In this document: in pieces, positions 9,693 through 20,300 of the stretch
Layout: every line of letters begins with the position of its first letter
Position numbering within the stretch: the first letter of the stretch is position 1
Origin: Hydnum rufescens UP504
Lineage: Eukaryota > Basidiomycota > Agaricomycetes > Cantharellales > Hydnaceae
Length of the DNA: 64,000 nucleotides
Reading direction: 5' to 3'
Assembly: GCA_014904985.1 (NCBI GenBank)
Contig: MU128958.1
Span: forward strand, 82,632-146,631
The notes under the pieces: model-generated
What the model saw: only the letters and a program-made list of their open reading frames with translations
Database searches by the model: none
Told to the model about the DNA's origin: nothing
Position numbers and translations under genes: made by a program

Positions 9693-10255
9693 ATGCATGT
9701 CTACTAGTGTCTAAATTTGTCAGGGTGACACTGCCATTGAAGCCACAAACAGAAAGAGGAAAGAGATTAATTAACCACACACTATTGCAGTGGGAATCCT
9801 GAGTATACACCACACAACAAGGGACACACAAGTCTCACACCTATCACAGTGGGAATCCTGAGAGATCAAAACTGGTGATCCCCCAACTGTGAAGGGCTAT
9901 AAATACTACTTCCTGCACACAGCCACCAGCCTTCCAGAGCCTTCCACCATCTTCCATAACCTTCTGGATCCTCCTAGAATGCCAGCTCCACAGCGCATCA
10001 GTCAGCCTCCACAGCCACCATCACTAAGCCTCACTAAGCTGACACAGCCATGTTACGAATCCTGTGCACACCTCCACATGGCTATGCCCCAATTTCCATA
10101 TGTATCCCCCTTAGCAAATGTACATCCAAGGCAGTGTACACCTGGGTACTCCAAAGGTGTCCAAAGTGTCAAAGGACCATAATGATGTGGATGGAGTATG
10201 GATTGGGACAGGTGGTGTGGATTCAGGGACTGGGGGCAGAGGAGGAGGAGGGGAG

Positions 10256-11043
10256 TGTCAGGATCAAATTGACATTTGCTTCCGCCTAAGGACTTACCTG
10301 TCAGAGTATCATTCTTCATCAACTCTATCATATGGCACTTACTTCTTCAAATGCTCTCATCTCCTCTCTCCCTCCATTCACTAAGGGGGTTATTGTCATC
10401 CTTGCCATTATTGGCATTTCTCTTATTATTATTGCCCTCATTCTATCAGGCCTTGGCCAGTGGGCTATGGGCTGGGTAGTCAACCAGTGGCAGCATTGGC
10501 ACCCTTGTCAGCACCTGTCATTCCCTTGCTCCCCATGTGAGTCCATGGAGTTGCCAATCCAGAGTCCCCCTCCTCCTCCTCTACCCCCAGTCCCTGAATC
10601 CACACCACCTGTCCCAATCAATACTCCATCCACATCATTACAGTCCTTTGACACTTTGGACACCTTTGGAGTACCCAGGCATACACTGCCTTGGAAGTAC
10701 ATATGCTAAGGGGGATACATATGGAAGTTGGGGTGTAGCCATGTGGAGGTGTGCACAGGATTCATAACATGGCTGTGTCAGCTTAGTGAGGCTTAGTGAT
10801 GGTGGCTGTGGAGGCTGACTGATGGGCTGTGGAGCTGGCACTCTAGGAGGATCCAGAAGGTTATGGAAGATGGCGGAAGGCTCTGGAAGGCTGGTGGCTG
10901 TGTCCAGGAAATAGTATTTATAGCCCTTTGCAGTTGGGGGATCACCAGTTTTGATCTCTCAGGATTCCCACTGTGATAGTGTGTGGTTAATTAATCTCTT
11001 TCCTCTTTCTGTTTGTGGCTTCGACAGCAGTGTTGCCCTGACA
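10256..11043 (-). mobile_element. Family-A LTR, copy A3 (nested, reverse)
   Basis: A 788-bp copy in reverse orientation, TGTCAGGATC...GCCCTGACA on the plus strand, with the 5-bp duplication GGGAG at 10251-10255 and 11044-11048. It is inserted into copy A2 of the same family, so the family was active at least twice at this spot. It carries the small membrane/proline-rich ORF at 10332-10709. Confidence 0.9.
10332..10709 (+). CDS. Small membrane, proline-rich ORF in family-A LTR (copy A3)
   Basis: This 125-codon frame is open in three family-A copies (here, 18490-18867 and 23530-23907). It starts MALTSSNALISSLPPF, has one strongly hydrophobic segment at about residues 18-40 (GVIVILAIIGISLIIIALIL), then a Trp/Cys-rich loop and a Pro-rich tail (PPPPPLPPVPESTPPVP). 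It runs antisense to the TATAAATA box of the LTR. Maintenance of length in three copies is suggestive, but recent shared ancestry could explain it. The function is unknown, and it may not be a real gene. Confidence 0.4.
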   Translation: MALTSSNALISSLPPFTKGVIVILAIIGISLIIIALILSGLGQWAMGWVVNQWQHWHPCQHLSFPCSPCESMELPIQSPPPPPLPPVPESTPPVPINTPSTSLQSFDTLDTFGVPRHTLPWKYIC

Positions 11044-11734
11044 GGGAGTCTGGATTGGCAACTCCATGTGGGGAGCAAGGGAATGACAGGTGCTGACAAG
11101 GGCACCAATGCTGCCACTGGTTGACTACCCAGCCCATAGCCCACTGGTCAAGGCCCAATAGAATGAGGGCAATAATAATAAGAGAAATGCCAATAATGGC
11201 AAGGATGACAATAACCCCCTTAGTGAATGGAGGGAGAGAGGAGACAAGAGCATTTGAAGAAGTAGGCGCCATATGATAGAGTTGATAAAGAATGATACTC
11301 TGATGGGTAAGTCCTTAAGCAGAAGCAAATGTCAATTTGATCCTGACAAAATTAGAACAAAAGCATCTGCTCAGGGGGAGATCATTAGATGGTGTCTAAT
11401 GGTGTCTAATTCAACACTTGTGGTACTCTTGTGGATGTGTGCACAGTAATGTCTAAATCAAACTTTTTGACATAAGGGCCCCTGCTCAGGTGACATCATT
11501 AGGTGGTGTCTAATGGTGTCTAAATCAAACATTTTGACATAAAGGCACTTGCTCAGGTTGCAGTACTAAGAGATGTCTAATGGTGTCTAGATCAATAATT
11601 GTCAGACCATTGCAGATGTGTGTCTACTAGTGTCCAAATCAAAACAAAGGCAACTGCTTGGACAACATCATTAGGTGTCTCATGGAGTCTAATGCTGTCT
11701 AAATCAATAGTTGCTCCTGTGCATGTCTGTCTAC

Positions 11735-12095
11735 TAGAGATGTCTAGAGATGTCTAGCATGTCTAGAGATGTCTAGGCATGTCTAGAGATGTCTAGGCAT
11801 GTCTAGAGATGTCTAGCATGTCTAGACATGTCTTGACACATCTAGACATGTCTTGACACATCTAGACATGTCTAGGCATGTCTAGACATGTCTAGGCATG
11901 TCTAGACATGTCTAGGCATGTCTAGACACATCTAGACATGTCTAGACATGTCTAGGCATGTCTAGACACATCTAGACATGTCTAGACATGACTATAGACA
12001 TGTCTAGACATGCTGAGACATCTCTAGACATGCTGAGACATGTCTAGACATGCCTAGCCATCTCTAGACATCTCTAGACATCTCTAGTAGACATA
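11735..12095. repeat. Array of self-palindromic 10-bp units at P2 axis
   Basis: About 36 units of TCTAGACATG and variants (GAGATG, GGCATG, GACACA). The core TAGACATGTCTA equals its own reverse complement, so the array reads alike on both strands. It sits at the centre of P2, between the two inverted arms. Confidence 0.85.
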
Positions 12096-12887
12096 CATGC
12101 ACAGGAGCAACTATTGATTTAGACAGCATTAGACTCCATGAGACACCTAATGATGTTGTCCAAGCAGTTGCCTTTGTTTTGATTTGGACACTAGTAGACA
12201 CATCTGCAATGGTCTGACAATTATTGATCTAGACACCATTAGACATCTCTTAGTACTGCAACCTGAGCAAGTGCCTTTATGTCAAAATGTTTGATTTAGA
12301 CACCATTAGACACCACCTAATGATGTCACCTGAGCAGGGGCCCTTATGTCAAAAAGTTTGATTTAGACATTACTGTGCACACATCCACAAGAGTACCACA
12401 AGTGTTGAATTAGACACCATTAGACACCATCTAATGATCTCCCCCTGAGCAGATGCTTTTGTTCTAATTTAGACACTAGTAGACATGCATCCACAATAGC
12501 ACCATTATTATTGGATTATTATTGGATCTAGACAACATTAGACACCTATTAGTACTGCCACCAGAGGTCTTGGGCTCAAAATGTTGATTTAGACACCAGT
12601 AGACACACAGTAAGGATGATAAACACCTCTAAGGCTCCAGAAAATATCTTATTAGACATGCCTAAATTAGACCTGTAACACTCTCCAGCCAGTGAACAAA
12701 CCCTCCTGGGCAGTGCCTGTGGTGGGCTATTTTAGACATGTCTATATAGTGAACTTGAAAAAAAATTCCCCAAAAATACCCCTCAGGCATGTCTTAGACA
12801 TGCCTATACTCAGAACACCTCTTAGGTGGTTTGCAGATGCAAACTCAAACCACCTAAGAGGTACTATTTTGAGGGGTGCATTAGGTG

Positions 12888-13329
12888 GCAGGGGCATCCA
12901 ATTAGCATTCTAATCTGAATCACTGGTTCAGAGAACTATACATCTCATAGATTTGATCTTACTGGATCCCTCTTGTCTCTGTATGCAGATCATCTGAGGT
13001 AAAAAATTCTCTAAAGACCTACAATGGGCTGTAGTTGGTATGCACAAAGACATCTCCTGCTCAGTCTCGTATAGAGACTGAGAGAGCGCTCTATCCGAGA
13101 CTGTATATGGAGTGGATAAAAAGAATGTTACATAATAGATGTCGTATGTCACTGCATGAGTATATGCTCTATTCAATGTGTTATTAGCACATCCAAAAGA
13201 ACAGGTGCCATTAGCTTCCCTTGGACTTGGAAACAAGGGGTGGCCTTGCATTCTTTCACAAGGGAATGTGGATGTCAGTCTCCATATTCCTCAGGACTAT
13301 CAGGGTTCTGCTGAATACAGGTTATTGTC
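12888..13329. other. Spacer with no gene recognised
   Basis: No repeat family or convincing frame is seen between the right end of P2 and the Tc1/mariner relic. A short inverted segment around 13063-13082 (CAGTCTCGTATAGAGACTG) could form a hairpin. Confidence 0.4.
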
Positions 13330-14215
13330 CAGTATCTGAGCACAACCTTTGAATCTACACCAGATACATATCTCAATGAACTGCAAATGGATGTTGGAAA
13401 TACTTGTGGAGCTCCACATGTGTCCCTATCTACAATATGGAGAGCATTTCAGCAAAGTGGACAGAGGAAAAAAAAGGTATGCCCACATAGAAATATTGAC
13501 AATTTGTCTAATGTGAATTTTTAGATGACACAAGCAGGGATCCAATGTGATGAAGACCTTCACATAGCATTTCACAAAAGGATGGCAGAGATGTATGATC
13601 CTGAGCAGCTTGTCTTTGTTGATGAAAGTACATATGACCTACAGACATCATTTCATGAAGATGGGTGGGCATTCTCTGGCTGATGAGCTGTGAAATGCAC
13701 CTTTTTCATTTGGCAGAAAAAGTAATATTCTCCAGCTTCTGACTGCTTGCTCACCACTAATATCCATCCAGATGATCTCTTCTACCTACACTCTTGAGTA
13801 AGAGCATGTTGTATTTTCAGATCTGGGAGGGAGCCTTTAACTCTGAGGCATTTTTGACCTTCATTAAAGATCTTCTTATGCAAATGCAGCCATTTCCCAC
13901 ACATAACTCAGTAATCATGATGGATAACTGTCAGATTCATAAGGATCCTCATATCCTTGAAGCAATTACAGATGTGTATGTGTTTTAATTTGCAAAAATG
14001 AGACATTCTAACCTTGGATTCTCTACAGAGGTGTGTGATATGAGTCCTTACCACCATATTCCCCTGGTTATAACCCAATTGAGCTGAGCTTCTTGGTGAT
14101 TAAGGCATGTATTTGTCACATGGAGAGAGATTTCAGATTGCTGAGTCAGATGGTACCCTTATTGGTCTACTTTATCAAGCTGTAAACACTGTCTCTGCAG
14201 AGAAGGCACAGGCAT
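13330..14215 (+). pseudogene. Tc1/mariner-type transposase relic
   Basis: The N-terminal part reads as a helix-turn-helix region (YLNELQMDVGNTCGAPHVS, LSTIWRAFQQSG). A likely 43-50 nt intron follows, then RMAEMYDPEQLVFVDEST with the first catalytic Asp. SVIMMDNCQIHKDPHILEA (about 13900-13960) holds the second Asp, and a degraded stretch corresponds to the PYSPGYNPIE block. Stops and frameshifts break the frame (for example at 13680 and 14040). The IS630/Tc1 family cuts at TA, but I could not identify terminal inverted repeats, so the element ends are unknown. Confidence 0.7.
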
Positions 14216-14385
14216 GGTTCTCATGGTCAGGGTGATGATAAAATTTTTGTTACTTTGAGTTCACTGGAAATGAACTAGAAGGGAGAATTATACAATGCAT
14301 ACCTGTTTGTGCACCTTGAGTGCTTCTTTGCAACACTTCTCTAAATCAATCTGACCATAACAATAGAGGCAGTTTGCCAAAGGCT

Positions 14386-15393
14386 TCAGCATCTGGCACA
14401 TCTCAGCAAGTTGAGATGCTGAGGATACAGCAACAAGATGGTTGAGTTGGTGATTACCAGACAGGGTGAGGAACTCTGTATACTGCTGCCACTGTTCACC
14501 ACATGAACCCTGTTTGTCTGAATTGAGGGAGCATAGCCAGTCATGGATGAATGGAAAGTCAGCAATATCATCAATATCAACATTAGAGCTGGGCTAAATA
14601 TTGTTCATAGATTTTGTGACAGGGGCTGAGGGCCATTCAATGGAGGCAATTTGCCAGTTGGAGGGTATTGCTGTGCTACAGGCCCAGGGGGATAGATGGA
14701 CATGAGATTGGGGTATTGGTAAGCCCAGTGCTGGGCCATTGGTGGAGGTGCATACATAGGGTAGTTATGGAGAAATCCATTCATCCCAAACATCACCATG
14801 TTCATTAATGGTGAAGGGAAACCTGTAATTTGCATTGTGTCCTGCCTAGTTCATGCTGCAGCTGCCTTTCTATGCTTCTTTGGTATGAAGTCATTGCCAT
14901 AGATCCTTTCCTTTATGGAATCAGGAATCAAATTTATGGTAGCAGGATTGCTACTAGATCTTCACCAATTTAAAAGATATACCTTTGCTTCCACTTGCAT
15001 ATTGGGGGACACTTCTAAGGAATAGCTGTACCAAATTTCAAGGGAAATGGATGCACAGAAATCTTGTAATGTGAATCATTAGGTGTAACATAGTTAATTG
15101 TCATGGAGATGCAATTCCTCAGCAGGTTTTTCTCTACCTTTTTCATCCTATAAAGGTCCAGAAACTTGTATAATTCCTTGGTGACACTTATAACATGATT
15201 TTTCATTGTTGATGTGAAAACATGGCTGTTTCTTTGGTGGAGAAAACACAGTGGTCATAAAATATTCAATCTCTGACACTGAAGGAATGGATAGCTGCAT
15301 GGAAACAGGCAAAGGTTTGAAACAAGAGGTTGGAGAAGGAATGGAGGGAGACCTGTGCCCAATGTCATGCTGAGGGCTTATGTCCACCACCAA
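14386..15393 (-). pseudogene. Fragmentary minus-strand ORFs, origin unknown
   Basis: Three open pieces lie in order on the minus strand: 15393-15148 (SPQHDIGHRSPSIPSPTS), 15206-15015 (TKELYKFLDLYRMKKVEK) and 14835-14605 (a Pro/Tyr/Met-rich stretch, YPMYAPPPMAQHW). They do not join without stops and could be the decayed exons of one gene. I recognise no domain. The low CpG content matches the surrounding mobile DNA. Confidence 0.3.
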
Positions 15394-15599
15394 GGGTCAC
15401 TATCCAGCTCCACAAAGACATTTTCACATTGTTCTCAGGATGGGGGTGAAGGTGCAAGGGGTGATGGTGCTGGAGGTAGCAGAGGGGGTGGGAGTGACAA
15501 AGCTTCAAGTTCAGATGGAAAACGCAGTATCAACAACAAGTATGAGGATGTGGCTCAAGGACCAGTAACAGCTGAAATGGACCCTGTTCAGTAATTTCC

Positions 15600-16814
15600 C
15601 TCATCCTCTAACAGTTTTGCTTATTTTACTACACTACTATACCTAATGCAGCATGAGACACTGTGCTACAAGCTCATCAAACTTTTATGACAAAATTCAA
15701 ATATTTGCATCAGTGAGAGAGGAAATATGAAAACTGGCTCCTTGACCAGTGAAAGACTGTACATCTTTAACATATTTCTTCAAAATTTTTAAATGGCTGG
15801 TTGGGGAGGTATAAACAAAGAGAGTCAAAAGTGGCAAACATTGCAATGGTTTTGTGGGTCACTGTACAAGTGAGTAAGGGATATCACCCAAATAGGGCCT
15901 AAAGCTAGGCTTACCTCAGTCTTGTATAGGAGCACTGAGGGAAGCCACTTGGAGACACCCAAGGATCTATACAGTCTGTACTAAAAAGGAAATTCCTTAT
16001 ATGGTAATGTCTATTCTTGATTACTCACAGCCATGGCAGGGCTTCCATAGGCCAATTTCAGGTTTACCCAGACCTCCATCCCCAGAGCTTCTTGGGGGCC
16101 ACCACCTTCAAACCCCCAACATTTTTGAGGGGGACCCAGTGCCAAAAAAAATAAGCCCTAGCAAGGCTGATTTCTCAAGCACAAAACCAAGAGTAACCCA
16201 GGCAAACTCATATAAATTAGACCTACCTAGGTAAAATGTACCTATAGAGAATATCATACCTAACTAGGTACCCTCAGGTGATTGCCTCAGGTGGTCCAAG
16301 ACCCACCAAGAACATTCCACCTTTTTCTTACTGGTACTACTGCACTCAAACATTCTCATACTTTCATGTGCTTTCCCTGAACTCTTGTAAATGCTATAAA
16401 AGAGCAAGCCTGGGATTGCCAACAAGTACATGGAACACTTTTACAACATCAGGAAACCAGACAGCTGGTTTAGAGGCTCTAGAGCTAACAAAGCAAGCAA
16501 AGCAGAACAAATGTCTTACCCTAATATTGAGCATCTAGAGCACAGGTTCTGGTTTGATACTTTGTATCTTTTGCCACTCTGGGCACCTCTAATCACTTTG
16601 GAAATTTGCATTGTATACAATCAAAATACTTTATTAATGGTGAGGAATATAATTACATAATTATCTAGACAGCAAAAAAGGGACCAGGCCAGGTATGGAT
16701 GGATGGGATACATACCAAGAAGGGACAAATAGTCCAGAATAGTATTGCCATGGCTCAGGCTTGGAGTTGGCTTGAGCCACTAGTTGAGCCACCCCAAAGC
16801 TGAGTTGAACCAGA
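15600..16814. other. AT-rich region with no gene recognised
   Basis: No sustained frame or repeat match to other parts of the window was seen. Short open frames at 16278-16660 have no recognisable motif. Confidence 0.4.
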
Positions 16815-17209
16815 TGTTAAGGGTTGTTCATGGCTTGGGGAGGTGATTATGTAATCAGGCCAAGGACAAACAGGAGTCCCTTAATATGATTGATGAGGGG
16901 GCTTGTGAAGTGAGGATTATGTAATGTTGCAGAAGATGAGAATGTGGAGGAATGAAGCAAAGGAACTGTATTCTCAGGGAGACTTGAGATGAGAGGAGGA
17001 TTGGTGAGAAGAGACAATCACAGAGACATATATTCTTGATCTTCTAAGGAGCTAGAGTACAAGCAGTAGCTACTTACATACCAAGATCAAGGGAGGATTG
17101 GTAAGGAGATTATTAAGGAAGGTGGAGGTGGATGTGTGGCACTTATGTAGGAAGGCCATGACATCATGTGATGTGCTTATGTATGAGGTTATGAGTATGA
17201 CTCATAACA
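16815..17209 (-). mobile_element. Family-G solo LTR, reverse (CpG-less)
   Basis: A 395-bp copy, TGTTAAGGGTTG...GACTCATAACA, which is the reverse complement of the chromovirus LTR type. It is flanked by the perfect 5-bp duplication CCAGA (16810-16814 and 17210-17214). It contains essentially no CpG, in contrast to the 9230-9692 copy, so it is an older insertion. Confidence 0.85.
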
Positions 17210-17447
17210 CCAGACCAATCCCTAACTGAATGGATTTCAAAGCTGTCCAGGGGCCAAGCTCAAGCAGAGTCACAGCAACACTGGCCCAGAACCTGGGAGG
17301 ACAAGTGAGGTGGAGGAGTTGGCTCAAACTAGGGCCAACACAGGATCAGGTCAGTTCAACTTGGCTTCATGGCAACTCTCAACTTACATATCAAGCAGAC
17401 TTCAAGCTTGAATTACAGCCACACTGGCACAAGGGCCTCAATGAGAC

Positions 17448-17662
17448 TGTTAGAGTTTGGGGTGGAAGTGAAGAATATGAAGCACAGTGAATTGTGGCAC
17501 AGAGTGCTCATAATATACATAATATACATATGGGCTGTGCATAGGGCATGTTACATGGGATTCAGACCTACATGGATTGGCTGCCCAAGCCTAGCAAGAA
17601 AAAGAAAGAGTTGGACTGTGGATGTCTCAGGATGGTGTCTGCACCAGCAGAATATCCTAACA
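17448..17662 (-). mobile_element. Copia-1 3' LTR
   Basis: This copy is intact and shows the order that is disrupted in the 5' copy: ...GATGTCTCAGG, ATGGTGTCTGCACCAGCAG, AATATCCTAACA. It served as the reference for placing the P1 and LTR C insertion points. Confidence 0.8.
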
Positions 17663-17669
17663 CTCCCCC

Positions 17670-18160
17670 TCAGACCAAGCACATACCCAGATCCTCCCTA
17701 AAGCTCCAAAACTTTGGGCATAGGAGAGCCTTTGTAAATATATCAGCCATCATTTCTTCAGTGGAGCACCAGAGGATGTCAATGGTCTGAGATTTGATGG
17801 TCTTGCATATGAAATGGTGCTGGATGTCAATGTGTTTGGAATGCACATGGAACTCCAGGTTATATGCAAGGGCAATTGCAGATTGATTATCTAAGAAGAG
17901 CTTGCTTGCATCTGTCTGAGGGAACCTGAGACCATGGAGGAAACTGCATAACCAAATTGTTTCCTTTACTGTGTGCAATGAAGCCATATACTCAGCTTCC
18001 ATTGAAGATAGTAAGACTGTTGGTTGTTTCTTGGAGACCAAGCAATGGTGCCACCACCAAGAAAGAAAGCATAACCATAAATTGAGTGACAGTCTATAAC
18101 ACTGGATCCCCAGTTGGCATCTGAAAATCTGGTGACAGTAATTCTGGCTTAGCCACCAAC
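17670..18160 (-). pseudogene. Copia-1 RNase H region
   Basis: Reads SSMEAEYMASL, LFLDNQSAIALAYN, KHIDIQHHF and MADIFTKALL, the standard copia RNase H and C-terminal blocks, down to the polypurine tract. Its upstream continuation is at 20301 because LTR A4 is inserted between CCAAC duplications. Confidence 0.8.
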
Positions 18161-18489
18161 TGTCAGGGTGACACTGCCATTGAAGCCACAAACAGAAAGA
18201 GGAAAGAGATTAATTAACCACACACTATTGCAGTGGGAATCTTGAGTACACCACACAACAAGGGACACACAAGTCTTGCACCTATCGCAGTGGGAATCCT
18301 GAGAGATTGAAACTGGTGATCCCCCAACTGTGAAGGGCTATAAGTACTACTTCCTGCACACAGCCACCACAGCCCATCAGTCAGCCTCCCAAGCCACCAT
18401 CACTAAGCCTCACTAAGCTGACACAGCCATGTTACGAATCCTGTGTGCACCTCCACATGGCTATGCCCCAACTTCCATATGCATCCCCC

Positions 18490-18867
18490 TTAGTGAATAT
18501 ACCTCCAAGGCAGTGCAGGTCTGGGTACTCCAAAGGTGTCCGAAGTGTCAAAGGACTGTAATGATGCTGATGGAGTAGGGATTGGGACAGGTGGTGTGGA
18601 TTCAGGGACTGGGGGCAGAGGAGGAGGAGGGGGAGTCTGGATTGGCAACTCCATGGACTCATGTGGGGAGCAAGGGAATGACAGGTGCTGACAAGGGTGC
18701 CAATGCTGCCACTGGTTGACTACCCAGCCCATAGCCTGCTGGTCAAGGCCCAATAGAACAAGGGCAATAATAATAAGAGAAATGCCAATAATGGCAAGGA
18801 TGACAATAACCCCCTTAGTGAATGGAGGGAGAGAGGAGACGAGAGCATTTGAAGAAGTAGGTGCCAT
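18490..18867 (-). CDS. Small membrane, proline-rich ORF in family-A LTR (copy A4)
   Basis: A 125-codon frame collinear with those at 10332-10709 and 23530-23907, with the same hydrophobic segment and Pro-rich tail (PPPPPLPPVPESTPPVP). The B2 insertion lies upstream of this start codon, so the frame can also be read from 18975 with unrelated residues added. Function and expression are unknown. Confidence 0.4.
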   Translation of the reverse strand: MAPTSSNALVSSLPPFTKGVIVILAIIGISLIIIALVLLGLDQQAMGWVVNQWQHWHPCQHLSFPCSPHESMELPIQTPPPPPLPPVPESTPPVPIPTPSASLQSFDTSDTFGVPRPALPWRYIH

Positions 18868-18901
18868 ATGATAGAGTTGATGAAGAATGACACTCTGATG
18901 G

Positions 18902-20254
18902 TGTAAGCAGGAATTGAAGGGAGGAATCCAGCCACACTCCATGATATGGGATTGAGAACAAAAAGAAGGGATCACAGGGTCAATCCAGGTGTTCAGGTCC
19001 TTGAGAAGGAGCAGTCTTTGGATGGGGGAAATGTACTGCTCTGATAGAGACGATCTAAACAGTGAATGAAGGGATCAAATCACACACTAAGTCCTCCTCT
19101 TGAGAACCTATCAAAAGCATGATAAGTAGTGCTTGTGTTGTGGAGTTTACCCTTGGACCAGTGGCAGTTTGTTAAGCCTTCAAAACTGGGGATGAGGGGA
19201 AAGACAATGGAAATTCACATTTCCTGCACTTAATATACATCACAGAAAAATGCTATGGTAACTGGAGGAAAGGTGGGGTTAAGGCGAAAGTGATGAAAAA
19301 GGAATCAAGTCAAAAGCTTCAAAACTGAAGGAAATATTCAATTAACAAGTCAGAATAGGGGAATATGGCTTAACCAAGGTATTCCTCCTCTCCTACTGAA
19401 CAGAATCCCTTGGGGAAAGGTGGGATTGGTCTCCCTAGATGTACCCTCCATCGGACATAGGGTACCAGAACCATAATTGCCTTTAGTAATCAGAAAGCAG
19501 AGGTAAAAGTGAAATGAGACATGGGGAGACTAAATTACAGAAAGCCAAGTTCTAATCTGCTTGTTTAGCCCTTGGTACCATTTAATGCGGATTTTCAGTG
19601 TCTTTCCAGGGTGGTTGTTACTATCAAATCAGATCAAAACTGGTGGAGATATTTGTGAAATACTGAAGGATAGTGTGGATCATTAGGTAAGATCGACCTG
19701 GAGGATGCAGTTCACATCCGATAAATGTGTGTGTGGTACCGTTAGATAGGTATTGATTGTAAATTTCTGGGCGCTATCTTTTCAAGTTGATTTGATCAAA
19801 AATGAGGGAGATATTCGCGAAATACTCCTTGAGGGTATTGGAATAGCCCCTATTTAACATGTGACTAATCCGCAAGTTGGATCCAAAGGATTAGGCAATC
19901 TTGATTATATAATTGGGACTCATATATGGCCCTTGAGGCAATGGCACAGAACATTAGATTGAGCATCAATGAAGGGGGCAAGTTGAATTGCCAAAGCCAC
20001 AATTGGCTGGACTTGAGGTAAATACAAAATCAGATGGTCTGTTGAAGACCTGGAGATGGACAAATAATTGTCTTGTATACAAGGTGGAGGAGAAGTGAGT
20101 GGGCCACAGTTTTGAAAGAGGGGAATCTGTGCTATTTAATAATAAAAGGAATGGCAAGAGATGGAAGGGATGGAGTTGAATATATTGGATTCATTTGAGG
20201 AGGTAGTTGGGCAGTGATACAAATTCTATGTGGTAGGGATTTATCCCTCCAACA
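18902..20254 (+). mobile_element. Family-B LTR, copy B2
   Basis: A 1353-bp unit, TGTAAGCAGG...CCCTCCAACA, with the 4-bp duplication ATGG (18898-18901 and 20255-20258). It is nested in A4. Compared with B1, CpG is strongly reduced, with TG or CA at many corresponding places. Confidence 0.85.
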
Positions 20255-20300
20255 ATGGGTAAGTCCTTAGGCAGAAGCAAATGTCAATTTGATCCTGACA

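Larger units (their letters stand above)
9718..11348 (+). mobile_element. Family-A LTR, copy A2 (outer, interrupted)
   Basis: Termini are TGTCAGGGTGAC...TTTGATCCTGACA, with the 5-bp target duplication AAATT at 9713-9717 and 11349-11353. The unit is split by A3. Without A3 and its duplication it is about 840 bp. A TATAAATA box lies at 9898-9905. The insertion landed inside the left arm of P2. Confidence 0.85.
9693..12887. repeat. Palindromic element P2, interrupted by nested LTRs
   Basis: The left-arm pieces 9693-9717 and 11354 to about 11735 are the inverted counterpart of the right arm from about 12095 onward (TGTCTAAATTAGAACAAAAGC against its complement near 12455-12475). The right end, ...GGTGCATTAGGTG at 12887, matches the terminus of P1 at 29375, and both ends carry a CCTAAGAGG subterminal hairpin. 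The left terminus is lost; the chromovirus LTR abuts the arm at 9692. No transposase frame is seen, so it is probably non-autonomous. Confidence 0.7.
18161..20300 (+). mobile_element. Family-A LTR, copy A4 (holds B2)
   Basis: TGTCAGGGTGAC...GATCCTGACA, flanked by the 5-bp duplication CCAAC (18156-18160 and 20301-20305). It is inserted in the RNase H/RT part of copia-1 and is itself split by family-B LTR B2. The small ORF is still open on the minus strand (18867-18490). Confidence 0.9.

Noticed and set aside
11735..12095. CRISPR array
   Set aside because: The units are 10-bp self-palindromes with no spacers, and the context is eukaryotic.
15355..15594. Gly/Ser-rich plus-strand frame (79 aa) as a module-family member
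   Set aside because: Its GEGARGDGAGG stretch lacks the family spacing and has no phase-1 splice sites.
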